Positions 49,662 through 60,515 of a stretch of 64,000 bases of DNA are shown one piece after another; within the stretch, counting starts at the first letter, position 1, and the number at the start of each line of letters is the position of its first letter. The notes under the pieces were generated by a model. The model was given only the letters and a program-made list of their open reading frames with translations, made no database searches and was not told where the DNA came from. Location of the stretch: positions 8,809,001 to 8,873,000 of the forward strand of contig CM034126.1 in assembly GCA_019914995.1 (NCBI GenBank), read 5' to 3'. The position numbers and the translations under genes are program-made. This DNA is from Acanthochlamys bracteata. Taxonomy: Eukaryota > Streptophyta > Magnoliopsida > Pandanales > Velloziaceae.

Positions 49662-51697
49662 ATGGATAGTTTGAAGTTGGCTAAGGCACCGACGTCGAGC
49701 TTGGTATATGCGTCCGGGCAATTTGCTAACACTACCAGCAAGAATAATAACTTCATTTCCTTCATCTTGAAGCCGAATTCTCGCATGAGAAGATTGGTTG
49801 TTGTTCGCGCCGAGGACAGTAGTAATGCAGAAGCGGCGGAGTCAGGCCAACCTGTTTGCCCCATGATAAGAACAACAAAGGTACGTACGCAACAACTAGC
49901 AACGGCTCCATCTTTTTCATTGACATGCATTCCTACATCTTAAGCAACTTCTGACTTAAGCAGGTAGAATGGAAACTGAAGCAGATCACGGCGCAACCTG
50001 AGACGAAGAATATCAATATCATTCCTGGCCCTTCAAAGCTACCAGTCATCGGAAACATTCACCAGATAGCAGGAAAGCTCATCCACAGCTCCTTACGAGA
50101 CTTGGCCAACGTCTATGGTCCTGTCATGCACTTGATGCTCGGCGAGATATCCACGGTCGTGATCTCATCTCCTGAAGCTGCCATGGAAGTCATGAAAACC
50201 CACGACGTCAACTTCGCGTCGAGGCCAAACATTATAGCTGCGGATATCATGGCTTACGGATCCACCGATCTCCTCTTTTCTCCCCACGGCCCGTACTGGA
50301 GGCAACTGCGAAAGCTCGCCATGATGGAGCTGCTCAGCGGCAAGCGTGTGCAAATGTTCCATTCCATCAGACAAGATGAGGTACTGAAAGTAATCAACGC
50401 GATATCGAACAGAGGCTCATCGCCTATGAATCTGTCTTCCATGCTGCATGATCTATCGAGCGATATCACCGCACGAGCAGCATTTGGGAACAAGTGCAAC
50501 GACAAAGAGACTTACTTGTCTGCCATGGCTGAAGCTTTGAAGTTTGGGTTGGGATTCAGTGCTGCTGATTTGTTTCCTTCGTCGCGGTTGGTGCGGTATA
50601 TCAGTGGGATCGATGCGAAGCTGGGGAAGTGCTTTCAGACAGTGGACTCTATACTTGACCGTATAATTGAAGAGCACAAAGAGTGGAGATCGAGTAAGGG
50701 CGGTGAAGACAGTGGCGCTGCGATGCATGAAAATTTGCTTGATGTAATGTTGAGGCTGCGGGAAGAAGGCGGAACTGAAATCCCCCTCACCACCACCACC
50801 ATCAAAGCCCTTCTTTTTGTAAGTAACTAACTAATTTCTCTTACTATTAATACTCTCTTATATGTATTTGGTTACTCGTTCCTTGCCCTTATATTTTAAC
50901 AATAGGACAACTATCAGTAAGAGCTGATCATTAACAATAGGACAACTATCAGCATGTATATATCATTTATTTGAGAAAAAGTAAAATGCTGTCTAGCGAA
51001 CTTTTACTGGTAAATTTGTTACTTTTACAAATGTTTTGACTCGTCAAAATATTAACTTTACGAATGTATACAGGACGTGTTTCAAGTAGGGACGGGGTCT
51101 TCCGCTTCAACATTGACTTGGGCAATGTCTGAACTAATGAAGAACCCAAGAGTCATGAAGAAAGCTCAAAAAGAAATAAGAGACGCCATCAATAATTCAG
51201 AAGACTCCAATATTTCCTCGACGGATTTATCCAAGCTGAACTATTTCAACATGGTCGTCAAAGAAGTACTTCGACTACACCCCGCAGCGCCACTGCTGGT
51301 TCCGAGAGTTTGCACGAAATCAAGCACTGTGCAAGGATATGAAATACCAGAGAAGACGAGAGTGATCATTAATGCATGGGCGATAGCAAGGAGCCCAAAG
51401 TACTGGAATAATCCTGAGGAGTTCATACCGGAAAGGTTTGAAAACAATGGAGTTGACTTCAAAGGGACGCACTTCGAGTTCATACCGTTTGGCGCCGGAC
51501 GGAGGATGTGTCCTGGGATGTCATTCGGGGTTACGACCATCGAGTTTGCTCTCGCAAATTTGCTTTATCATTTCGATTGGAGTTTGCCGGATGGAATGAA
51601 GACGGAGGATTTGGACATGACTGAGATAAAAGGGCTTGCTGCTAGGAAGAAAGAGAACTTGATCGTATGTGCTAAGCCTAATGTTTCTCGGGGCTAG
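49662..51697 (+). CDS. CYP71-clan cytochrome P450 with plastid-transit-like N-terminus
   Basis: Three exons in phase 0 (49662-49880, 49964-50818, 51074-51697) encode 565 residues. From residue 92 the protein is a CYP71-family (CYP71D-like) monooxygenase: IPGPSKLPVIGNIHQ hinge, YWRQLRKLAMMELLS (C-helix WRxxR), KEVLRLHP (ExxR), FIPERF, and the haem loop PFGAGRRMCPG with its cysteine ligand. Such enzymes oxidise small specialised metabolites, often terpenoids, using electrons from P450 reductase. The second intron lies at the usual CYP71 place. Odd features: the usual N-terminal ER-anchor helix is absent. Instead a 73-residue exon, rich in Ser/Thr/Asn and basic residues and ending its leader with RRLVVVRAED, resembles a chloroplast transit peptide, then a spacer leads to the hinge. 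In the I-helix the usual AGTDTS reads VGTGSS. Plastid location is inferred, the substrate is unknown, and no stop or frameshift is present. Confidence 0.9.
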
Positions 51698-52727
51698 ACA
51701 TCCACCATAATTGTAATTTGGTAAGCAATGCATACATGGACAAGGTGCATATTCTAATTCTTTGCATAACAAAATCGAATTGTTTGCCAACCTCTACATA
51801 TTAGAGATTAAGAAGAAATGAATTGCAGGTGTGATGCACAGTATATTCATGTAAGAGGGTGTCTCAGAAGAAAACAGGGTTTAGATTAGATAGTCAAATC
51901 GGCATTAAGCTGAAGTTTCTAGCTATAACTACGAGAAACAGTACTTTTGAAAGCAATATATATATAGCTTCCCCCTACTTCGAAACACCTTATGAAAAAT
52001 TTTCATCCTAACAATACATCATAAAATTTTATTTCTAAAATGCACCTAATAAGCTACTAGCCTACTATCGACGTACTCTCTCTTTCTCTCTCTCTCGTAC
52101 CGTATAATTCTTTTAATTTTTTGTCAATTATTTAATTATTTTTGGTCATGGTTTTTTCCTTTGATTTGTTATTAGAAACTTTTTTCTCCTAAATCATATA
52201 AATTAGTTCCTTTCTTTTTTGTCTCTTCCGCAAATAAAACCTAATAAGTACGAAAAAGTACCCAAACAATCAATGGTGGGCGGTATCTATCAGAGAGCTA
52301 ATACGCATATATTATAAGCTGGTGTACTATTGGTTGGACAAGTATCATAGCCAAGAAGGAAAGAAGCAAATTGTAATCTTCAAGGAGAAACGGGGAAGGA
52401 CACAGAACTAAAAAAATAGCAAATTGTCGGTCGAAGATGCCCAACGGCGCATGGAGGTTACTTAGTAATGGGTTTATAAGTTCTCTAATTTATTCTGATT
52501 TGATTGTAAATCACTAATACAGGTTTAATAACTTCAGGGTTGCTACAAATCTGCTCTTCTCCCGTCGCCATTTCGAAGTAGGGGGAGCAATTCAAAAAAA
52601 CGATGCCGGGTTTTCCAGAAACAATATTTTTATTTAAAAAGCCTGTATGCTATGAAATAATATTTAATTCCTATTTAAAACAACATGATCCTGTGACATT
52701 GAAAAAAGATAGACAAAATCAATCCAT
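51698..52727. other. 3' flank of the P450 gene and intergenic
   Basis: Probable 3' untranslated region up to about 51950, then A+T-rich sequence with a short (CT)n run at about 52078-52097. No gene seen. Confidence 0.5.
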
Positions 52728-53463
52728 CACTAGTACAAACTTGACCATTATCGACTAAATCTTACAGACTAAAAAAACTTTAGTTAGAAAACTTTAGTCA
52801 GAAAATACGTCAATTACTAACTGAAAAAAAAAAGCCAGTAACAACGTTCAAAATACCAACTTAACGAGAAAATAGTCAGTAAACTAGATAGCTACCGACT
52901 AATCAAAGCCAAAATCGGTAAAAGAAATTGACTAACCAAGCATTGAAGGAGTTGATAAAATATGCCAATTAATTACAAAATTAGCAGTAAATTAAACTAT
53001 ATACCGACTAATAGTCGGTATGATTTGTCGATTAAAATAAAGTCAGTCGAAACTTTCAAATAATATTAATTGTTATCTATTTTAGTTGGTAACATAACAA
53101 AATTATTGTTATTATTATTTGTGCAGTTACCGATTAGATTTATGTAGTTGATACATTTATCAGTAGTTTATCGACTATTACTATTACAGTTAGTAATATT
53201 AAGATAATTATTGGCTGATTATACTCTCAATCAATAAATCATTAAATTTACCAATTGAATATTATCAATCAATAAATTCACTTAATTTAATCCGAGCCGC
53301 CCATACCTTACCACTTTCCTTTTTCCTCCCCTAGCTAGGTTTTCCGCCCCGTTGGTGTGGCTATAATGATTAGACCTTCATTAGGTGCTCCTTTGTCCGT
53401 CTGCAGCCACTCTCCTTTCGCTGCTGCCCTCCTCATTGGAATTGGCTTTAAGCTACTGCTCAG

Positions 53464-53898
53464 TATAGGTGTAAATATGAGTTGAGCTAAAAAGGTCGGC
53501 CTGTGAATAAATTATATGATCGGGCCGATTCGGCCCAATAGGTCAGATAGTATAGGGTCGACTTCGTCAGCGTTGACCGATCCAATCTGGTTACTGTATA
53601 CTTTTGATCAGTCAACATTGACCGTTAATTAAATCAACTTATAACAAAAAAATTTCAAATAATATAAATTTATTTATATTTTATTGGTACCTTAATAATA
53701 ATTTTAAGTTATTATTATTTTTTGTTCTTTTTATTATTTATTTATTATATAAAATAAAATAATAAAACACGTGGGATCGTGGTAAGAAAATTATGATAGG
53801 ATCAGGCCGATTCGACTCGACCCGGATGTTGAAATCGGGCCGAATCAACCCGATCCAAGCAACTCATTTGGCCTGGCTTGTGCATATTTACACCTCTA
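53464..53898. mobile_element. hAT-like MITE nested in the CACTA element
   Basis: Ends are inverted repeats of 16 bases with one mismatch: TATAGGTGTAAATATG at the left and TAGAGGTGTAAATATG when the right end is read on the minus strand. GC-rich arms (gatcgggccgattcggccc; cgggccgaatcaacccgatc) flank an A+T core. It resembles the element at 16887-17268. No exact 8-bp target duplication was found. Confidence 0.65.
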
Positions 53899-54130
53899 CT
53901 ATCTAGCTCCTCGACGCGTCTCTATCGTAATTCGTCGTGCTCCGCTATCAATCGCCGCTCTGAAAGTAAGTAAGCATATTAATGTGTTCTATGTAAAAAG
54001 CTTTATATAAATGTAGTTAGACAAAAAATTTGGAAGAATCGACGACGAGCCGGTATGAATTTAATTGTTGTTAAGTATTTTGTTTTAAATGCTGTGAGAT
54101 GAACGTTGGTTATCAAGTGATAAATATTGT

Positions 54131-55174
54131 TGTCACGATCCGACCCTAGCCCCTGATCGGCACTAGACTAATCCAAACTCAATAAAACTCAAGCTCAGAC
54201 TAGTTTAGTCAGCATAACCAAAAAATCAGTACAAATAACAAGTACATAATTTTTTTAAAATTTTCGGCAAGACCACCTATAAAAATCTAAGGGAAAACTT
54301 TTACAAATTCAACTACTATAACAAAATCAACAATTTACTCACAAAGATACTAAACAATCTTCAAACTTTAATCACTAATAAAAGGAATAAACACCTCATT
54401 GGACTATATAAGCCAATAATCTCTAATATGAAAACCAAAAAATATAAATACAACTCGGTATTACACAATGAAATAAAAGCGTACAAGTCCCTCGAAATTA
54501 TAGAGCCAACTATGAAGTATGAAACACAAGAGCATACCATTATCGCATCACTCCGATCTACATCAGCGAGCACCCATTCTATTAGCTCTACTCTGCTACA
54601 ACTAGAGGGGGCCAAAGAAGAGAAGGCTGAGCCCAGTCTCAATGAGGTGTAAAATCAGAATACACTAATTAAGGCTTCTAATACATTACTCTACCATTAT
54701 CTCACTATGTCTCTATATGAAACAGATCCAACGATAAACTAGATTTAGTTTTGCTAAGTCCTGAGTCGTTCCATACCAACTGAGTTCTTAGCAAGAAAGG
54801 ATATGATAAAAATGCGATGCAACACTACAATCATTTCTCTTACAAAGTCATTCATTATACGCATGACGTTATAGTACTCAATTTTCGTAAATATCTACAT
54901 ATACATATCTAAGTATTTAACCATATACTATTTAGATAATTCTAATTGTCTTCTATGCATGGCGATATACATACAACCTCCTTACTAAGCCATTAACAAT
55001 TTTATGCACTCATGGCGGATGTATTATATACATTAGAAATTGATAATAGTATAACATAAGAAATGAATGAGACTACGTCTCTAACCCACACCATACCATT
55101 ACACGTATGCACATATATATGAATCAATCTATCATATGCATATCTTATTTCTTAAAATTCATATAAGCACAACT

Positions 55175-55266
<92 letters not shown>

Positions 55267-57555
55267 CTAGTGCATCAGGCACTCTTAACCATACCTCACA
55301 AGGTGATCGAGTGAGATCGCGTCTCCAACTCGCATCACAGCAAACTCTTTGCGTATATGCATGCATAAAGGTATCATAAATATATCATCTATATAATACA
55401 TCTTTTGTAATTCTTATGTATACCCGTGCCATTTATAGTAATAAATCTCTGAATGCATACATGTATGAAAATCGTAAAGTACAAGATGAAATGCATATCT
55501 ATACTATCTATATATGTGGCCGTGCATGTAATGTCTAATTATATGACGTGACACTGATAAGAGAATCAGGATAATATAATCATATAGTATAGAGCCAGAT
55601 TTAGTTTCCAGCTCAATCTATCAACTAAGCTACTCCTGTCTAGACGAGGTACAACCATCTCGGATGGGTCGTGGGATCGCCCTACGCGCATGGGCCTGAT
55701 AATACTATGACAATGGTGGGTGCCCACCCCACACCTATTGGGATCCTAATATCAGCTCCGACTTATTTGCCCTCGTGCAGCGCGAGTGTTTATGCATGAT
55801 AAGTCAATCAAACTCAAATATTTATAGGCATTAGTCATAGGTTATTTGCTTATGCATATACAAATATGATCAACCAGGCTTAAAAGCCTGTACTTGATTT
55901 TCATCACCATCAAGTGTCCATGCACATGTAGGTACACCACGTTACATGCTCTATGTTTGAAATTCATATGCAAACAATATATAAAGTTACTCTCAAATAT
56001 CTAAAATTACCATGCATTATGATTACAATAATTGCCATTCTTGATGAGCATGCTTTACAAGTGAAAAGTGCATTCAATGCAGAACCCCATATGGCATACG
56101 TAATGGTCCATGCAACTTAATTCTATCACGTGTCTGCAAAATCATTCGAGTCAATAAACTAGTTAAGCATACTAAGCCATTTACTAGTGATATACTGATA
56201 TACTTGTGTTATGATTATGCACATATGCCAGTATAAGCATGCTAATATGTTAGATTCAAGACTTCTAGTAGTTTAGCATATGTCATAACTTGATAGAGTT
56301 AAAATATCTATTCTTTAGCCACTTTAATAGCATAATACCAATCTCAAGTTTATACGCTATCCAATTTATAGAAGACATTCTGAAGATCTCATGTACTTGC
56401 ATATTACAAATTATATATTATAACATGCACGAATGTTATTCTCATCAATCATACAACCTACTTCGTTTCTAGCATACCCTTATAATTTCTATCGCTCCCA
56501 AGCCTATCATGACTTTATACAATTATATATGCACAAGCACTTTATGGCATGAACGATCAATTATATTATGCATTGAAGGTGTGAAGTAATGCCGAAATTT
56601 TCAATTCAGATATTACCTGTGCCGAAAACTTAAAGATAATTTAGGAAGAAGGTGGCACAGTAACCCTCACTTGAACGTCCTTACAAAACCTCATATCTAT
56701 GGCTATCACCAACTCAGATCATCTGACAAACTTCGCATTTAATCTTATTACCAATATAGAACCATGCAAACGCAATAAGCAATCTAAAGCAATTCTCAAA
56801 CAATAACTCGTAATTCAAACCCTCGATTAATACTAAGGCTAACGACTAAGAAGACTTACCAAATCGAACAAGTTGGATTCAAAACCGACCTTGTAGCGAC
56901 GAACTCGCCGATTTTTTATTCTAGTAGACACCTCAGATGAAACGGGTTATTCAGAGGCTAAAGACAAGTTCAATCGACACAAGAGAGCATTCTAGATCGT
57001 CGGGCCTGCTGGCTTGCCAGATTCTGACGAATTAGGGTTTCGGTTGGAGAGAGATTTCAAGAGACAAGAGGATGCAGCAGCACTAGCCGAACTCAAGAAG
57101 GAAGACACTAAGGTCGAAAATCGACGGCGGTGGCTGAAACTGCCCATTCGACACGATCAAGCAATTACTCGCCGGAGCTTGAATTAATTAAAATTGAGTG
57201 AGGGGAAAGTTATAACAAGTCAAGGAGAAGAATCTTAGCAAGTCATCACCGTCGAATCGCCGGCGAAACATTCGGCCAAGATTTAGGATTTTCGCTCGAT
57301 GGAGATCAAATTAAATCTGGTGAAATTGAGGTAACAAAAGGAAAAGGAGGGTGAGGGGAAGAACGGCGTAATGAAGCAAAATCGGCGCTGGATGTGGGGG
57401 AAAGCAGTGCCGGAAGGGAGACCGAGAGGGTGGCGTCGGGGAAGAGGTAAGTGAAAAAAAAAATAGAAATGAAAGGGGAAAGGAAATTAAAAGTGGTTGA
57501 GGGCATTAACTCAAAAGCTATTTAGGCATGGTCTACTAACAATTTGGATGTTACA
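54131..57555. mobile_element. Solo LTR, family copy 2 (3,425 bp), TSD attgt
   Basis: Starts TGTCACGATCCGACC and ends TTGGATGTTACA between identical attgt copies (54126-54130 and 57556-57560). It shares with the other two copies ggccaaagaagagaa (about 54610), aacgataaact...ctaagtcctgagtcgt (about 54731), gatcgagtgagatcgcgtct (about 55304) and gataatttaggaagaaggtggcacagtaacc (about 56633). It also shares gggatcgccctacgcg...atgggcc (about 55673) with the third copy. The CACTA sequence resumes beyond it, so the LTR element inserted after the CACTA element. Single open frames within are not conserved between copies. Confidence 0.88.
55178..55265. repeat. (TA)n microsatellite inside solo LTR copy 2
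   Basis: About 44 TA dinucleotides without interruption. A Tyr-Ile repeat open frame on the minus strand is only its translation. Confidence 0.95.
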
Positions 57556-57989
57556 ATTGTTATATAAACTTTTGATTAGTTATTGTTAGATGAATGTTTG
57601 TTATCAAATGATGAATGTTGTTAGACAAAATTTTGTTGTTAGGTGAACGTGATGATGATATTATTAAGATCGACATGAATTTCTATGGTGTTAGAATAGG
57701 AGATGTTTTTTTGGACATTATTTCTAACAAAGATGTGTTACCTAAAGTATCTCAATCATGTTAGTTATTTTAAATGTTTAAATTGAACTTGAGGTAGTGA
57801 AGTTAATTATATTGGTTTGGTTGGAGAATTCACGTAGGACTATGTTGGTTTGAGTTGACACTATAAGTTACAACAAAATTTTGTTTTGTAACCAATTGAA
57901 TAACTTTTATATCTAACTTACATATGACAATTACTTAATTCGTATATAATTTCAACTAGTAGGGCTAATGCTTAAAATTTTGAAATAGG

Positions 57990-58230
57990 ATGGATAAGAA
58001 TTGAATATATATTACCGATAAGCACTTTGAGTAGAGATGGAGTTCGATCCTTTATATAATTTGCTAAGATTATTTAAAAGATATTAGTGAGATGCATTAT
58101 CTATGTCGACATCGTTTTGATAGATACTCAAACACACTTGATATAATATATATGCATTTACTTGTCAATGGCTTTATGGCATCTTCCACTACATGAAACT
58201 TTCATGAAGATGATGTCGGTTGAGGTGATT
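57990..58230 (+). pseudogene. Relict of CACTA TNP2-type transposase N-terminus
   Basis: ATGGATAAGAAT then TGA where the family has Trp reads MDKN-stop-IY, matching the MDxSWMY start of TNP2-type transposases. Further on, DRYSNTLDIIYMHLLVNGF resembles the stretch before the conserved WxxHGE of the transposase-associated domain. Several stops interrupt it. Recognition is by motif only, but the setting between CACTA ends supports it. Confidence 0.5.
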
Positions 58231-59756
58231 TGAGTTTTGGTGCTTGTAGAGATGGAAGCTCCAATGGGATCTAGTGAAGACTATGAATATGATGAAATGA
58301 TTTAAATTCTGGAAGATACACGTAGGGTTGATGTTGTGGGCATAGGGATCCCTCGATCAGCTTAGGAGGACGTGCCTCATCAATCACAAAACAGTGAAGG
58401 TTAGAACCAATAAATGTAGATGTTATTGATAAATATGATAAATTGTTTGAATATATTGAGAAACCATTATATGAGGCACCAGGTGTGTAAAGCATCAAGG
58501 TGAAAAGAGTTGGCAAATAAGGAGAAACGCCCGGTATGTAAAGCATCAAGATGAAAGCATTAAGGTGAAAAGTTAGTGATGGCAATGGAAAGAAGATTAA
58601 TTCATAAGAAAGTCATTCATCATTTTTCATTAGTATCCAAATTTCAACAATTTCACATGTAAAAAAAATAGTCTTGGATATGAGATGGCATAAGAAGAGA
58701 CACGTAGGAATCCCGGACACAATAGGTGACCCTAAGGGTGCGGGTGCCCTACCTCGTTTTATATATTTATATGGTCATATATGGTTTTGAAAATTGAATG
58801 TTATATTATAGATAGTTTTGGAACGTTGAATCTTATATTATTTATAATTGGAATGTTGAATGTTGCATTATATTTTGGTTTAGAATGTTGGATTAGAATT
58901 GAACAAAAACAATATTTGGATTGTGCCGTACTTGTGCTTTGCTGACTGTCTTTCTTCAATTACTTTCTAGTAGATCAGATCCTTCATGAACTTGAAGTTC
59001 ACACCAAAGTTACGTGGAAGGGCACATCTTTTGTTACCCAAACAAGTTCATTGTCCGTGGAGCACATTCCAGCTTCTTTGTTTAAGAGTGGAAAGTATAG
59101 GTGATCTTTTTACAGAAATTTTATTTTCCTTAATCGTTATATATATTACCCTGCTATTATGTGTTAATGTACACCAAGGTTCTTCAGCTAATCCTTTGCT
59201 AATAGATGATATATATGTTTTAACAGCTAATATAATTTATATACAGTATTACGATTCTTGTATGTTATAGTTTTTAATCAATGTAGAGACCCATTGCAAT
59301 ATGTTATATTAATTGGACCATTATTTTTTGTTTATATTATCTGAGGTAATGAAGTCGGTGCTTAGAGGTCCTGACTGAAAGAAGCAGTTAGTAACTACTA
59401 TACAACATGATGCTAACTTGCAACTGACATTTCAGTCGATCACTACCGACTAGTATGGTAGTCGATAAAGTACCGATTGAATAAATCGTTGGTAAAGTAC
59501 CGAATAAATATCTAGTCGGTAAATTACTGACTGAGCTCATAATAGTTTGTAAATCCTCAATTTACATCAATAGTTGGTAAAATATGTGCAGTTCCGACTC
59601 ACTTAATGAGTCAGTTAGTAACTTATTTACCGACTAATTATTACAGACGAAATGTCGACTGTTGTCACTTCAATACGTAATATGTTTATTGACTAGTTTA
59701 TCGCAAATACCTTATACTTTTTTTAGTCGGTGAAGATCTAGTTTTTTGTAGTGGAT

Positions 59757-60515
59757 CATATGGAGTCCCGTCGAGTGAGGGTTTTCTGATTCGGACTAAA
59801 ATACCATCCAAAAGCTAATTAAATATACGAAAGTGCACTTTGAAGATAATATCTTGAAGGTTATCTTGATGATCACATATAATATTATGAAGCAAAACTA
59901 AATCAGCTCAGTTAATTAGATGGTTACATAAAAGCTTACAACTAATAACAAGGACAGAGCTCAAGGGAACTATTCTGTGAATAGACGACTATTATTAGTG
60001 ATATAAAAAAATGAAGTTCAGTGTAACACAATTAGAAAATCAGCTGATATCACTTGCTCTTTAGTTTTAATAGATCTAGCTGCAGCTATAGAAACTATTG
60101 AACATAAGAATGGTCTTACACGATCAAAGAAGAATTATGGTATTGAACCTGGTCTTAATTTTATAATTTACAAAAAGGCTTCTACGTTATTTTAACTAAG
60201 CAACTTCTTATGAAGATTATGACAAATTCTTCCCTATTTGATATGCATACTAATTACTATGAAAAATAAGATTATTGAATACTATACATTTTGTAGTAAT
60301 TTTTCGTCCATGGAAGACCAAATGATCAGTTTGGCTCTTAATTATAATCACAAACTCAAATTACAACTTTATTTCTCTGTCGTTATTCTTTGAGGACTAA
60401 AAAACTGCGTTTACCTAGTCAATAGCATTGCCAAACTATGGGAGTAGGTAAGGGTACAACTTCTAAACTTCTATAGCAAGTGGGCGCTTCTAAGTAGATG
60501 TGTTTAGTTTCATAT
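59757..60515. other. Intergenic
   Basis: A+T-rich sequence without a recognisable gene or repeat. Confidence 0.5.

Larger units (their letters stand above)
52728..59753 (+). mobile_element. CACTA (En/Spm-type) transposon with nested insertions
   Basis: The left end is CACTAGTACAAAC (52728) and the right end, read on the minus strand, is CACTACAAAAAAC (59753). Both sub-terminal zones (52750-53290 and 59380-59740) are packed with short cgacta, accgacta and agtcggta repeats in both orientations, as in CACTA elements. The flanking triplets are cat and gat, so the expected 3-bp duplication is not exact. Inside are a MITE-like unit (53464-53898), a solo LTR (54131-57555) and a relict of TNP2-type transposase (about 57990-58230). 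Without the nested insertions the element would be about 3.2 kb, so much of it is lost. Confidence 0.78.

Noticed and set aside
55145-55366. Tyr-Ile repeat protein
   Set aside because: Direct translation of the (TA)n microsatellite.
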